64,000 bases of DNA from Pegoplata infirma (taxonomy: Eukaryota > Arthropoda > Insecta > Diptera > Anthomyiidae). The notes beneath the pieces were generated by a model. It made no database searches. It had not been told where the DNA came from and was given only the letters and a program-made list of their open reading frames with translations. The position numbers and the translations under genes were made by a program. The stretch is from the NCBI GenBank assembly GCA_963921195.1, contig OY992540.1:11663136-11727135 (forward strand), read 5' to 3'. Of this stretch, positions 39,641 through 51,439 are shown in pieces (positions within the stretch are counted from its first letter, which is position 1; each line of letters opens with the position of its first letter).

Positions 39641-40565
39641 ATCAACCCCTAAATCAACCTACTTAGGGAGTGGAGATAGGGCGTAGGTATGTTTAAAAAT
39701 GTTGTAGGGTAAAAATAAATGGGGGTCGGTCTTACTAATGACCCCTCTCGGACGCACCATTGGACCGGTAGAAGCTGATTAAATTAAACAAATTTACAAA
39801 AAATAAAAAAAATTGTATGGGGACCACATTAAAAATTAAAGATAGAGGGTAGGTGTGTTCAGAGAAAATATTTGGACTAAAAAAAATATTGTGGGTTGGT
39901 CATACATTTTGTTGCTCTAAGGGCACTATTAGGGCAGTTAAAGCGGTTGTAGCAAATTTTAAAAGATTTCTTTTTGTGTGGGAGCCCCCTTAGAAATTGG
40001 AGATAGGGTATTAGTTTGTTCCAAAGAAATGTTAAGACGTAAAAATAAATGGGGGTCGCACAGTGGTCAATTTCGCGAGATAGCGGTCAAAACTCTATAA
40101 CTTTTGACCGGATTGGTATTTTTTTACGCAATTTGTTTTGTTCAATAGGAGGGACTTTAAGCTTCAATTTGCGTGTTCAAACGTAAAAATCGACTGATAG
40201 GAACGTAAGTAATGTGGAGTTAAAAATGCATTTTAATTTTTTGTTGAGTTTTCATGTAAAAGTTGAATATTTTGACATTTTAAATAGGTATTTTTTTTAT
40301 AATTTCTTATTTTCTTCAATCGTATTTTACAACCAATACTTATTTATTATTCCTAAACTTAATTTTGGTCAGAAAATGCCAACATTTGGCCCCTGACATT
40401 TATTTAGTCTCAATATTCACAGGGGCCAAAGGTGGGTTTTTTTTTTGGAAGAAAGCTAATTCTTGTGAGGATTAAACTGAAAAATAACACTGAAATTCCC
40501 AACAATATCAATACACTCAAAAAAAAAACTACCAAAAAAAATGGTTAAAAGTAGCAAAAAAATTA

Positions 40566-41457
40566 ATTTCAATTGGGCTTTTCTGAATTTCAATTACAAC
40601 TTCTGAACTTCAATTGGTCTATTCTGAATTTCAATTGTGATTTTCTGAATTTCAATTGGGCTTTTCTGAATTTCAATTGTGCTTTTATGAATTTCAACTA
40701 TGATTTTCTGAATTGCAATTGTGCTTTTCTGAATTTCAATTGGGCTTTTCTGAATTTCAATTGTGATTTTCTAAATTTCAAATGTGATTTTCTGAATTTC
40801 AATTGGGGTTTTCTGAATTTCAATTAGGATTTCTAAATTTCAATTGTGCTTTTCTGAATTTCAATTGGTCTTCTCTGAATTTCAATTGTGCTTTTCTGAA
40901 TTTCAATTGTGCTTTTCTGAATTTCAATTGTGCTTTTCTGAATTTCAATTGTGCATTTCTGAATTTCAATTGGGCTTTTCTGAATTTCAATTGTGATTTT
41001 CTGAATTTCAATTGTGATTTTCTAAATTTCAATTGGGCTTTTCTGAATTTCAATTACGATTTCTGAATTTCAATTGGGCTTTTCTGAATTTCAATTACGA
41101 TTTCTGAACTTCAATTATGCTTTTCTGAATTTCAATTGTGCTTTTCTGAATTTCAATTGTGCTTTTCTGAATTTCAATTGGGCTTTTCTTAATTTCAATT
41201 ACGATTTCTGAATTTCAATTGGGCTTTTCTGAATTTCAATTATGATTTTCTGAATTTCAATTGTGCTTTTCAGAATTTCAATTGGGCTTTTCTGAATTTC
41301 AATTGGGTTTTTCTGAATTTCAATTGTGATTTCTGAATTTCAATTAGGCTTTTCTGAATTTCAATTATGATTTCTGAATTTCAATTGTGCTTTTCTGAAT
41401 TTCAATTGGGATTTCTGAATTACAATTGATCTTTTCTGAATTTCAATTGGAAAAGGT
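40566..41457. repeat. 21-bp minisatellite (TTTCAATTGTGCTTTTCTGAA), about 42 units
   Basis: Nearly unbroken head-to-tail units of 21 bp, with variants GGGCTT, GTGATT and 20-bp units carrying ACGATT. It lies entirely inside the Transib element between the transposase fragment and the left terminal repeat. Because 21 bp is seven codons, it gives long open frames on both strands (heptads such as LNFNCAF or LKFRKAQ), which are not genes. Confidence 0.97.
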
Positions 41458-42413
41458 GTAGTTGACGGCTCTGAGGTAATATAAGTTTTTGTTAAACGTA
41501 ATGGAACGAAAGAAATCATGAATAAATTGGCATCTGATGAATTTTCCGCATTACATTTTTTGTATTTTTTCTGGCCAGAGGACCCATCACATCCCCATTC
41601 AGAAATTAAAGTCATGCTGCAATTTTTAAACTTCTTTAAATAGTCAGCATCAAATGTCTTTAATAATCGTTCTGCAGTGTGTTCAAGAAGATCCTGCAAT
41701 TTTATTTTTGCTGAACTTGAAGTTACACTAATAGCAGTAGGTGAAGGTAAGCAATCTTTTTTGGCAGGAACTATATCTCGATATGATGGAAAAATTCCAC
41801 AATTTTTTTCATTGGTTCGCTTCCGCAATTCTGCATATTGGTTTTTAGTCATTTTCAAATCCAAAAATAGTGCAAATGCTTCTTCTGGAGTAAATTTATT
41901 TTCTTCAGTTGGTGTCGGCATACTTTCTAAAATCCTTTTTGTGCGTCTGGGGCTTGCTTCCACTATTTTTTCAATGATAGCAATTTTACTCTTTGTAGTT
42001 TTCGATGGTTGAATTTGATGCAGAAATGAATCCTTTATGATGCTACAAGAAACTTCTTCATTGATATGTTTAAGCTTGCATCTTCGTGATCTTTCACTAC
42101 AATTATCAATTGGCTTTGCTGGTCGACCACCTTTTCCAGTTTCCGTGGTAGTTACTGATGGCTTTTTAAAAATAAGTTTATTTCTTAGCCATTCTTGGTT
42201 GCGTGAGTAAAACAATTTCTTGTTTCTGGAACATTGATTGTACCGTTTTCTTAAAGTATTTAAAAAGTTTTTTATTTTTAAGTTATGAATTTTAATTTCT
42301 TGTTTGTCGCATATTTTGAAGAATGGATTATTCATTATATGTAAAATAATGTCGTTTATATCTTTCCGTTCAAAAAATATATCAGATAGAACACTATAAC
42401 TGAATTTAGCCAT
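41361..42413 (-). pseudogene. Transib transposase, N-terminal half with minisatellite-encoded tail
   Basis: A 350-residue open frame and the only one in the window with ordinary protein composition. Transib transposases are DDE enzymes of the RAG1 superfamily, usually about 650-700 residues long, that cut and paste the element in the nucleus. Visible here: a K/R-rich N-terminal region, GKGGRPAK at 93-100 (AT-hook-like), the family-type stretch FTPEEAFALFLDLKMTKNQY (174-193), then SEWGCDGSSGQKKYKK at 271-286 with the first catalytic Asp at 276, and SFVPLRL at 301-307. Residues from about 322 onward (FPIEIQKRSIVIQKSQLKFR...) are translated minisatellite. The second Asp, the Glu and the C-terminal domain are missing, so no catalysis is possible. 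The intact DNA-binding half could in principle act as a repressor (inference). The start Met at 42413 is the first in frame. An upstream exon is not excluded. Confidence 0.8.
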
Positions 42414-43949
42414 TGTTTAAATAATAATAATGAAGAAAACAATTAATGCATGGATTAATATACTATTGCTCGAAGTTTCGACATGATCTTTTTTACCTCT
42501 TTGAAACATAATATAACAGGTACTTGGTTTTACCAGTCATTTCCATTGGTTTTAAATTTATTTGCAATTTTCAGGTATTTAAGTTATGTAATATTAGATG
42601 GCAATAAAATCATTTTTTACCTTTTCCAAATGAATTGCCAGATACCACATAATTTGAGAGTTCTATTGTCATTTTTGTCAAAATTTTGATACAACCTTCT
42701 ATGTGGACTAGGTCCAAATATGGGCCAACTTCTCCTAATTTCAACAGAATTATTTTTTGGGTCAATAAGAACTCTTGTACAAAATTTCATCAAAATATAT
42801 GCATAATAGCCACTTTCACATACAAATAACTTCTCAAAAAATATGACGTGCATTTGTACCGAATATCTTACCTTGGGTCAGAAAAATTTCTGTAGCTCAA
42901 AAAGTGCAGTCCCGATGCATGGACATGTATATATAGGAATGTTGGGGAGAGTTAGGACTACAAAATAGTAAATTTGTGTTTTGACTCAGCTTGACTCACA
43001 GGAGTTGTGCTCTATAAAGTAGGAAATTTCCGAGAAATTTTACCTTTTTTAAAAAAAATATTTAAATTGTTCTGAAAACAGTAGAGCTTCAATTTTTTTA
43101 CCAGTAATAGAAAATAAGTTAAGTTACAACACAAAATTTATTTCGTCCAAAAATCTTGAAAAACAAAAAAGTTATGATCATTTAAACTTTAAAAATTAAC
43201 TAAAAATATCATAAATTTACTAAATTCTGAAAAAGCCCATTTTGGACCACCCTGTTCTCAGTGAAATAGTTGAAATAGAGTTCCAATTGTTTGGCTCCCG
43301 AGGTTTACTACTGTCTACTTTCATATGAGTCTAATAACTTTAAAATCGGAGAACAAAAACCAAATGGAGTTTTGGCCGCTATCTCAAAATATTGACCACA
43401 GTGGGTCGGTCTTATAAATGACCCCTCTATGACGCAACATTGGAGCAGTAGAAATGATTTTAAGATTGGAAAATTACAATAAATTTTTTTCAAAAAATTT
43501 TAAAAAAATAGTAATAATCGTTATCCCACGATGCTCCTGGGCAAAAAATTTGTAGAATCGATAGAGTTTTTACACAAAAAAATTTCAAAAAAATCAAAGA
43601 GTACTAACATTTTCAAAAATAAGATTTAAATTTTAAAACTTAAAAATCGCATACTAGAGCGCTTTTAGGAATTTTTTGGGATTTTTTTTTTAAAGTACGT
43701 AAAAAAAAATAAAAATTTTGGAAAAAAAAATAAATTTGGACCATTATTGAAGAAGTTATGAGTAAAAGAAGTTTGAGTAAAGGAACAAACTAACAATTTT
43801 AAAAAAATCGATATCTTTTTAACGGGTCATCAAAAAAATCTGAAAATTTACCACGAAGGAGTTTTCGAAGGGTACTTAAAACTGTAAACAAATTGGGAAA
43901 ATCTAAAAAAAAAAAAATTCAAAGTGTCCGATTTGACATGGAATGCCCC

Positions 43950-45782
43950 ATATATTTTCTTTAATTTTCTTTTCTTGTAGCATTCTTGTTTTTTACTTTA
44001 TGAAAAAGAGAAAGCTTTCAGAAATTTAAAAATTCTGGAAAGAAAAATTTAAACCTTTTTTAAAGAAAACGTAATGTAAAAAATATGTAGCCCCACGTTG
44101 GGCGCCAATTTTTTTTTTTTTTTTTTTGAGAAAACATGTGGGTACCATAAATAAATTTACAGAAAAGTTTGAATCAACTTACATATAAAATGACGAAAGT
44201 TCCTCTGGCATTGAATAAAACATTTTTATTCGGAAAATTTAATAAACGTTTAAATTAACCCTCGTATTCATACATATAAAATTTATGTTTACCTTACTAC
44301 AACCAAATACAGCAAATACAATATGTGTGTGTTTTAGTTAACATTTGTGTGTATTAATTTAGACATTTGTTATTTTTGTTTTGTATTTTTACGCTCTCGG
44401 GGCTCATGATTCTTGGTAAGTGAAAAATTGTTAACGTTTTTGTATTTTTGTGTAGCATTTAATGTACGAGTAGCTACATTTCACAAGCTTTTTAGTTATT
44501 CTCGACCATAATCTTAAGTAATTAATTAGCATTTTAAATGAACTTTCTCAGTCCTCACTCAACTCACTCCGAATAATGTGTTAATGTGTAACTCAACATA
44601 ATAAGCAGCGTACACACACACACACAGTCACACAACTTTTACCACATATTTAACTTTTTCACATGCAGACTACGACGAAGTGTCCCACTCTTGCTCTTGA
44701 GTAGTTTTAGCAACTTAAATATTATTTTCCCCCTGTGTCATATTATATTGTTGTGTACTTTAACTGTAGTTGGTTATATCCTTTTTATTTTTGTTGGTTT
44801 TATACATATATGTGAGTGCATATGTTTATATGTATGTGTAGTTCATGATATAAAACGTAACACATATGTAAATAATCATATAATAAAAGGAAATTTAAGT
44901 GTACATGTGCAAACATACACACAGATACAATGTTATGAGTTTAAATATATAAACGGTTAAAAAAAAAAGTGAGCAATATAGCACAGTGGAACTAACTTTC
45001 GTAAGAATTTTTAAAATCCATTAATATACTATAATTCTTGACAAAGAAAGTATCTCACACTGTAGTATCTATTTAACATTTGAGCACTATCTGTAGTAAA
45101 AATCTCATTAAAAACAGTTTTAATAAAAAAAAATTTTAATTTTTGGAGAGTGTGAGAACGTGAGTGTGAGTGAAGCTTGTTTGAGTGCACGTGAGTTTGA
45201 GTTGTCTCAAATTTACTCATATAATTGTGAGTGTGAGAAGAAAAAAGTGAGTATGCGTGATTGGAAAATTACTGCCGTGAGCGTTAATAAGTGTGAGTCA
45301 TTCACGCGCCCATCTCCAGTATAGGGTAAAAAACATTAAAATAATTATGAAAAAAGTCATGAAAATTAATCGATAAATCAGATAAATTTAGAAAATATCA
45401 GGAAGACTTAGAAAATATCAGAAACATTAAAAAAAAACTTGTCAGGAAAATTAAGAAAAATTTACAAAAAAAAATCAAATTCCAATTGATAATTATCATC
45501 TGAAAATGTTGTGCTTCTTAAAAAAAACCCTTCCACCAAGTTAATTAAATTCTTTTACTTTTGTCCCAGCTTATCCCACTGTATTATACAATTTGTTCTT
45601 AATACACGTTAAAACGGAGATTAAAAAGACACGTTAACCAAATACAAAAAGCTTTTAAATATCGTTAATAAAATCTTAATACTTCGCTATAATATCAGTA
45701 AAGACTAAAGAATAAATAATAAACAGATTTAAATATTTAAACGAGTGTGTTGGTAGTGTAAAGATGAATCTTAATTTTTTGT
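43950..45782. other. No gene seen; CA-rich and GTGAG-rich patches
   Basis: A short (CA)n lies at 44612-44625. 45145-45310 is rich in GTGAGTGTGAG and CACGTGAG and resembles 53400-53640. Open frames near 44691 and 45029 have no recognisable protein features. A long T run lies at 44107-44127. Confidence 0.55.
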
Positions 45783-46440
45783 TATACCCTACACTTATTG
45801 TTAGTGATAGAGTGATATAAGTTTATCATACCGTTTGTAACTCATGGAGATATCGGTCTAGGACCACATAATGGATATATATTCAAGATCATCAATCGAT
45901 TTTAAGATGATCTAGCGATGTCTATCCGTCCGTCTGATCGTCTGTCTGTTGAAAACACGCTAACTTCTGAAAGACTTTACGGAGGCTCCTGAAGTTTGGC
46001 ATATATGTTAGGCATTTATCTTGTCAGGTTGGTATTGCAGCGAAATCTGTCCAGTGGTTCAAAAGTTATGAGCAAAAGACTGAATTTCGGTACGAATTTT
46101 TTGTGAATTTACGAGTTTCACCTTAAATTCACGTGTTGAAAACCCGTTAAATATGCTTTAAAAACACTGGTAAGTCACAAAAATATTTTACAACGTATTT
46201 TTGTCACTCATAAATATTTTTACACTAAAAAAAAAATACACTCAAAAAAAGTTTTACACTCAAAAAAATTTAGTAATTTTTTTTTTTTTAATTACTACAA
46301 AAAAAGTTTTTTTAAACAAAATCAATTATTTCTAATCAAAATTGTTTTTTTTTCACGTTAGAAAATTAGCTTTTACTTAAAAATGGCATTGTGGAGGGTA
46401 TTCATAGATTCGGCAAAGTCGAATTTAACTTTTCACTTGT
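45783..46440 (-). mobile_element. mini-me/DINE-1-like element e1
   Basis: TATACCCTACACTTATTGTT to GGCAAAGTCGAATTTAACTT then TTCACTTGT. It contains CATACCGTTTGTAACTCATG, a GTCC/GTCT run at 45925-45949 and TACACTCAAAAAAA sub-repeats. It is followed directly by a second copy in the same orientation, giving a head-to-tail pair. Confidence 0.8.
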
Positions 46441-46445
46441 TTTTT

Positions 46446-48540
46446 ATACCCTTCATTTAGTGACAGAGTAATATAAGTTCATCATTCCGTTTGTAACTCA
46501 TGGAAATATCGGTCTAGGACCACATCGTGTATATGGGGCATTCCATGTCAAATCGGACACTTTGAAAAAAAAAACTGTAAACAAATTTTCCCAATTTGTT
46601 TACAGTTTTTAGTACATTTCGAAAACTCCTTCGTGGTAAATTTTCAGATTTTTTTGATGACCCGTTCAAAAGATATTGAATTTTTAAAAATTGTTAGTTT
46701 GTTCCTTTACTCAAACTTCTTTTACTCATAACTTCTTCAATAATGGTCTAAATTTCAATTTTTTTTTCAAAATTTTACGTACTTTAAAAAATTCTTAAAA
46801 GCGCTCGAGTATGCGATTTTTAAGTTTTAAAATTTAAATCTCATTTTTGAAAATGTTTGCACTCTTCGATTTTTTTGAAATTTTTTTGTGTAAAACTTCT
46901 ATAGATTCTACAAATTTTTTACTTAGGAGGATCGTAGGATAACGATTATTACTATTTTTTAAAATTTTTTGAAAAAAATTTATTGTTATTTTCCAATCTT
47001 AAAATCATTTCTACTGCTCCAATGGTGCGTCATAAAGGGGTCATTTATAAGACCGACCCCCATTAATTTTTACGTCTTAACATTTCTTTGAAACAAACTA
47101 ATACCCTATCTCCAATTTCTAAGGGGGCTTTCACACAAAACGACATTTTTCAAACTGTGCTCCAACCGCTCTAACTGCCCTAATAGTGCCCTTAGAGCAA
47201 CAAAATGTATGACCGACCCACAATATTTTTTTAGTCCAATGGTGCCTCCGAGAGGGGTCATTTGTGAGACCGACCCCCATTTATTTTTACCCTACAACAT
47301 TTCTTTTAAACATACCTACGCCCTATCTCCACTCCCTAAGTAGGCTCCCATACAAATAAAAGTTGGAGCAAATTTTAAAAAAATGTAATTTTGAATGGAA
47401 GCCTACTTAGGGAGTGGAGATAGGGCGTAGGTATGTTTAAAAGAAATGTTGTAGGGTAAAAATAAATGGGGGTCGGTCTCACAAATGACCCCTATCGGAC
47501 GCACCATTGGACCGGTAGAAGCTGATTAAATTAAACAAATTTAAAAAAAATAAAAAAAAATGTATGGGGACCGCCTTAACAATTAGAGATAGAGGGAAGG
47601 TGTGTTCAGAGAAAATGTTTGGAATAAAAAAATATTGTGGGTCGGTCATACATTTTGTTGCTCTAAGGGCACTATTAGGGCAGTTAGAGCGGTTGGAGCA
47701 AATTTATAAAAATGTCGTTTTGTGTAGGAGCCCCCATAGAAATTGGAGATATGGTATTACTTTGTTCTAAAGAAATGTTAAGAAGTAAAAATTAATGGGG
47801 GTCCGTCTTATAAATGACCCCTCTATGACGCATCATTGGAGCAATAGAAATAAGATAGGAAAATTGCAATAATTTTTTAAAAAAAATTTAAAAAAATATT
47901 AATAATCGTTATCCCACGATCCTCCTGGGCAAAAAATTTGTAGAATCGATGGAAGTTTTACACAAAAATATTTCAAAAAAATCGAAGAGTACAAACATTT
48001 TCAAAAATGAGATTTAAATTTTAAAACTTAAAAATCGCATACTAGGGCGCTTTTAAGAATTTTTTGGGATTTTGTTTTAAAAAGTACGTAAAAAAACAAA
48101 AATTTTGAAAAAAAAAATGAAATTTGGACCATTATTGAAGAAGTTATGAGTAAAAGAAGTAAAGAAACAAACTAACAATTTTTTAAAATTCGATATCTTT
48201 TGAGCGGGTCATTAAAAAAATCTGAAAATTTACCACGAAGGAGTTTTCGAAAGGTACTAAAAACTGTAAACAAATTGGGAAAACCTTAAAAAAAAATTTT
48301 TCAAAGTGTCCGATTTGACATGGAATGCCCCGTATATATGATTGATCAGTGATCGATTATAAGACATTTTAGCGATATCCGTATGTCTATCCGTCTGTTG
48401 AAATGGTGATCACGGCCAAAGTATTAAACTGATATGACTAAGACTTAGCATATTAGCGGTTCAAAATTTATAAAACAAAATGTAGCATTGTGGAGAGTAT
48501 CAATACATTCGGCAAGGCCGAATTTAACTTTTTTACTTGT
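46446..48540 (-). mobile_element. mini-me/DINE-1-like element e2, split by a foldback
   Basis: It starts TATACCCTTCATTTAGTGAC and ends GGCAAGGCCGAATTTAACTT then TTTTACTTGT. Its sequence is interrupted after ACCACATCGTGTATAT (46534) and resumes at GTATATATGATTGATC (48332). Short (AT)-rich duplications, perhaps GTATAT, flank the insertion. Without the insertion it is about 300 bp. Confidence 0.8.
46535..48331. mobile_element. Intact GGGGCATTCC foldback element
   Basis: 1.8 kb with arms of about 850 bp. The ends GGGGCATTCCATGTCAAATC are exact inverses, followed by AAACTGTAAACAAATT, CTCCTTCGTGGTAAATTTTC, ACCATTATTGAAGAAGTTAT and other paired blocks. The centre near 47370 pairs CCCTATCTCCACTCCCTAAG with its inverse. 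The AT-rich arms contain poly-A/T differences but are otherwise very similar. No transposase. A half copy hosts Transib (39660-43949) and a diverged fragment is at 22851-23480. Confidence 0.9.
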
Positions 48541-48599
48541 TTTTATCTTATTTCTGCTATTAAGTACCAACATATTAAATTTCATTTTGGGGTTTCATA

Positions 48600-49108
48600 C
48601 AGGGCTGCCAGACTTGGAGATTTATCCCCAAAGTTGGGGATTTCATGCTAGAAAAAAGGACAACAAATCTCATTTGGGGATTGGGGATTTTTATGGGGAT
48701 TTCCAAAATTATTTTGGGGATTTTTTGGGGATATTCGAAATTAAATCTATATAATACAACAAGCTAAATTAAATAAAATCAACGATTTTTAAAAATAGTT
48801 TCAGTAATAACCACTCTTTACTACGAGATTACGAAGCTCATTCAGCAAAACTTGCATTTTTCGGCTGTAAAATTTATATTAAAATTGGCAAACACCGTTT
48901 ATTTACGCGTTTGGGGATTTTTGGGGATTTTTTAATTGCTAAATCTACGAAATAAAATTATAAAAGTGCCACTAATAATTTTTTTTTTAAAAATTAAGAA
49001 ATTTTTTTTTGTGTAATTAAAAACACGATTTTTTTTATTGTTTGGGGATTTTTGGGGATATTTTGTTATATTTTTGGGGACAACGGAAAAAAGTACCTGG
49101 CAACGCTG
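48600..49108. mobile_element. hAT-type MITE with exact 8-bp target duplication
   Basis: Ends CAGGGCTGCCAGACTT and (inverse) CAGCGTTGCCAGGTACTT, flanked by GTTTCATA at 48592-48599 and 49109-49116. CAGNGNTGCCA ends with an 8-bp duplication are the hallmark of the hAT superfamily. The interior is made of repeated GGGGATTTTT blocks in one orientation. 509 bp, no transposase. Confidence 0.9.
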
Positions 49109-49116
49109 GTTTCATA

Positions 49117-50036
49117 CGTTGCGTATGAGTAATGTGTATTTGTTTGTAATTCTCTCTTGTCATATTTACTCTTTTTATGTATAAAATACGAGTATCACAT
49201 GTTAATCATACGCTCTGGTTAACATAATAATAAATAATGTTTTTATTTCATTTATATATAATTTTTTTTCTTGGTGTGTTTGTTTAACGTTGCAGGCTTT
49301 CCTGTTTTTATTATTTATTATTTGTATGTTCTGTATTTAATGTTTATTATTAACCATTTAATATAATTTTCATGGTTTCATTTTGAGACATGATTGGGCA
49401 TGTATAAGTTTTTATCAGTTATTTTGTATGAGTAGATTTTATAATAAATATCACATTTTACGAACAATTGTCACGATAACATTTTTTTGGGTGACTTTTG
49501 ATATTGATATTAAAAACATACTTTTGGGCGGCGCAAAAATTTAAATTTCGCTTAAAAAATCAGAAAACTCTAAATTTTTTCACAATCAAACAATATCTGT
49601 TTCCTTTAACGCAGTAATTTGAAAGATTTTTCAATATTTTAGATTTTTTTCTGATATTGCTTAATATCATATGAAATTTCCTTTTTTTCTGTATACCTAA
49701 AATTATGCTTTAAAAATTTAAACTTTTTTTATTCAGTGCGTTAACATGACAATTGGCCTTAAGTTATATTACACATATTTGCTTACAGCCATATGTACCT
49801 ACTTTTGTACAAAAAAACAAATTATAAATACAAAAATGTTTAAAAGGTTTTTTTTAACACGTTTCCAACAAGTGTAACTAATTTATTATGTTACAAATAT
49901 GTATTTCTGGTAAATTATATACAAATAGCAGAAACCTGTTCACATATGAACGTGAATGAATGTAGTGATATGTATTAAAATACAAACAGCGACAAAACGT
50001 TACACTAATTACCGAAATTATAAAGTACATTTCAAC
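49117..50036. other. No gene or named repeat seen
   Basis: AT-rich sequence with no coherent frame or long repeat. Confidence 0.5.
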
Positions 50037-50214
50037 AGTTTATGCGAAGAAGGGCGAATAGACCATTTGTAGAAATTTACTAGGGACGATAAAACCGAAG
50101 AAAAAGCATTAATGCATTAATTCGAAAAAATTTTCAATAATACTAATTTTTAACGGTTTTCTGTATTTTTATTATCCTTTGTAATTCTACAAATGGCCCT
50201 TCTTCGCATGAACT
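50037..50214. mobile_element. 178-bp hairpin MITE
   Basis: AGTTTATGCGAAGAAGGGC and the inverse AGTTCATGCGAAGAAGGGCC form the ends. CCATTTGTAGAA and AAAACCG blocks also pair. The target duplication is unclear. Confidence 0.7.
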
Positions 50215-50911
50215 TTTCATTTGTAAGATAATTATACATATGTCTGTTGACACATTTATAATTTATGTTTTAGGGAATTGGAATATATTAAATAATTTCA
50301 AAATACCCAAAAATTAATGTTATTTTTGGAAAACAATAAAAAAGCATACAGGTTTTTAAAATTAATGTCTTCAAATATAATTAGTTGTAATAGGTACAAA
50401 TGTTTAATGCAGCTTGGCCGAATTTGTCAATTTCCTCTACAAGAACAAGAAATTTGGAATACGAATTTATTTTAAAATCAATCATTTATTTTAAGTGATA
50501 GTAATAAATAAAATAAGTTAGACTGTTTTTTTTAACACTCAAACTAATTTTTACAAATAAAAACAAATTCTTTGCTCAAAAAAAATGTTCACTCACATAA
50601 GTACTTTTTCAGAAAAAGGTACTTTTGTTAAATGTACTTTTTTAAATGTACTTTTTTCTAAATTAGTACTTTTTTATAAAATAGGTACTTTTTCTAAACA
50701 GGTATTTTTTTTTTCTTCTTAAAATAGTACTTTTTCCCAAAATAGTATTTTTTTATGAAAAAGTAAATTTTTTCTAAAAAAAACTGTTTTAGAAAAAAAG
50801 TACTATTTTATAAAAAAGTACTTTTTTGAACAATAAGTGGTATTTATACAAAAGGAACTTTATTAGAAAAAAGCACTTTATTAGAAAAAAAGACTCTTTT
50901 AGAGAAAAACA

Positions 50912-51335
50912 AGTAAGAAAGTTATAGTCGGTCAAGACCGACCATTTGATACCCTACACGAGTGTTTTCCGGAAAATGGGTCCCAAGTCCAAACATGGAC
51001 CGATTATATCTGTCTTTTGTTAGACCTTTATTTAGTGTGGAAAATATGCACAGATCAAATTTTAGTGGAATTGGTTTATTTTTCTGTCAATAGACCAATT
51101 AAACTGAATATCGGTCGAAATTTTTATATGGGGGACTAACAATAAGTCAAAAAATGGTGCAATTATATTCCGATTTGATTAGGTTACTAAAGTACACGTT
51201 TTACACCTAAAAATAAAATTTTTATCAAATATTTCCATTTTTATGAATTTTGAGGGAATTATGTGAATATCGGGAAGGTGGTTTGTATGGGGACTACCAG
51301 AAGGACTGACCGATTCCTTTGAAATTTGGATACCC
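50912..51335 (+). mobile_element. mini-me/DINE-1-like element f, truncated
   Basis: AACAAGTAAGAAAGTTATAG and hairpin GTCGGTCAAGACCGAC, then TTCCGGAAAATGGGTCCCAA, matching the inverse of elements b and c for about 400 bp. It breaks off at GATACCCTCCAACATG, skipping the GTCC run and the opposite end. Confidence 0.75.
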
Positions 51336-51439
51336 TCCAACATGTTTAAACAAGAAAGATTAGGCGTTTTTTGGTAGGGGGGCTTTGGTGGGGGCTGTGG
51401 GGGCCACCTCCCACTCTCGAAAAATGTTTACTTTTTTTT

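Larger units (their letters stand above)
40059..43403 (-). mobile_element. Transib (RAG1-superfamily) DNA transposon, internally deleted
   Basis: The left end CACAGTGGTCAATTTCGCGA and the right end (inverse) CACTGTGGTCAATATTTTGA form 37-bp terminal repeats with 31 identities. The exact 5-bp GC-rich duplication GGTCG flanks both (40054-40058 and 43404-43408), as known for Transib. The uninterrupted relative at 47796 lacks the element. After each heptamer come 23 nt and then AAAACTC, the layout of a 23-bp recombination signal. It encodes a truncated transposase on the minus strand. A 21-bp minisatellite fills the place of the catalytic C-terminal part. The 990 bp upstream of the start and 500 bp at the other end look non-coding. 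It is non-autonomous. Confidence 0.9.
39660..43949. mobile_element. Right half of a GGGGCATTCC foldback, split by Transib
   Basis: 39660-40058 plus 43404-43949 (945 bp once joined) is collinear with 47398-48331 of the intact foldback: ACTTAGGGAGTGGAGATAGG, AAATAAATGGGGGTCGG, TGACCCCTCTATGACGCAAC-like, GGTTATCCCACGATGCTCCT-like and the terminal GACATGGAATGCCCC. The left arm is missing. It is the host of the Transib insertion and proves the pre-insertion state. Confidence 0.85.

Noticed and set aside
40573..41066. Long open frames of 80-90 residues on both strands with heptad-like peptides
   Set aside because: They are the 21-bp minisatellite read in frame. Codon content is identical from unit to unit and both strands stay open for the same trivial reason.
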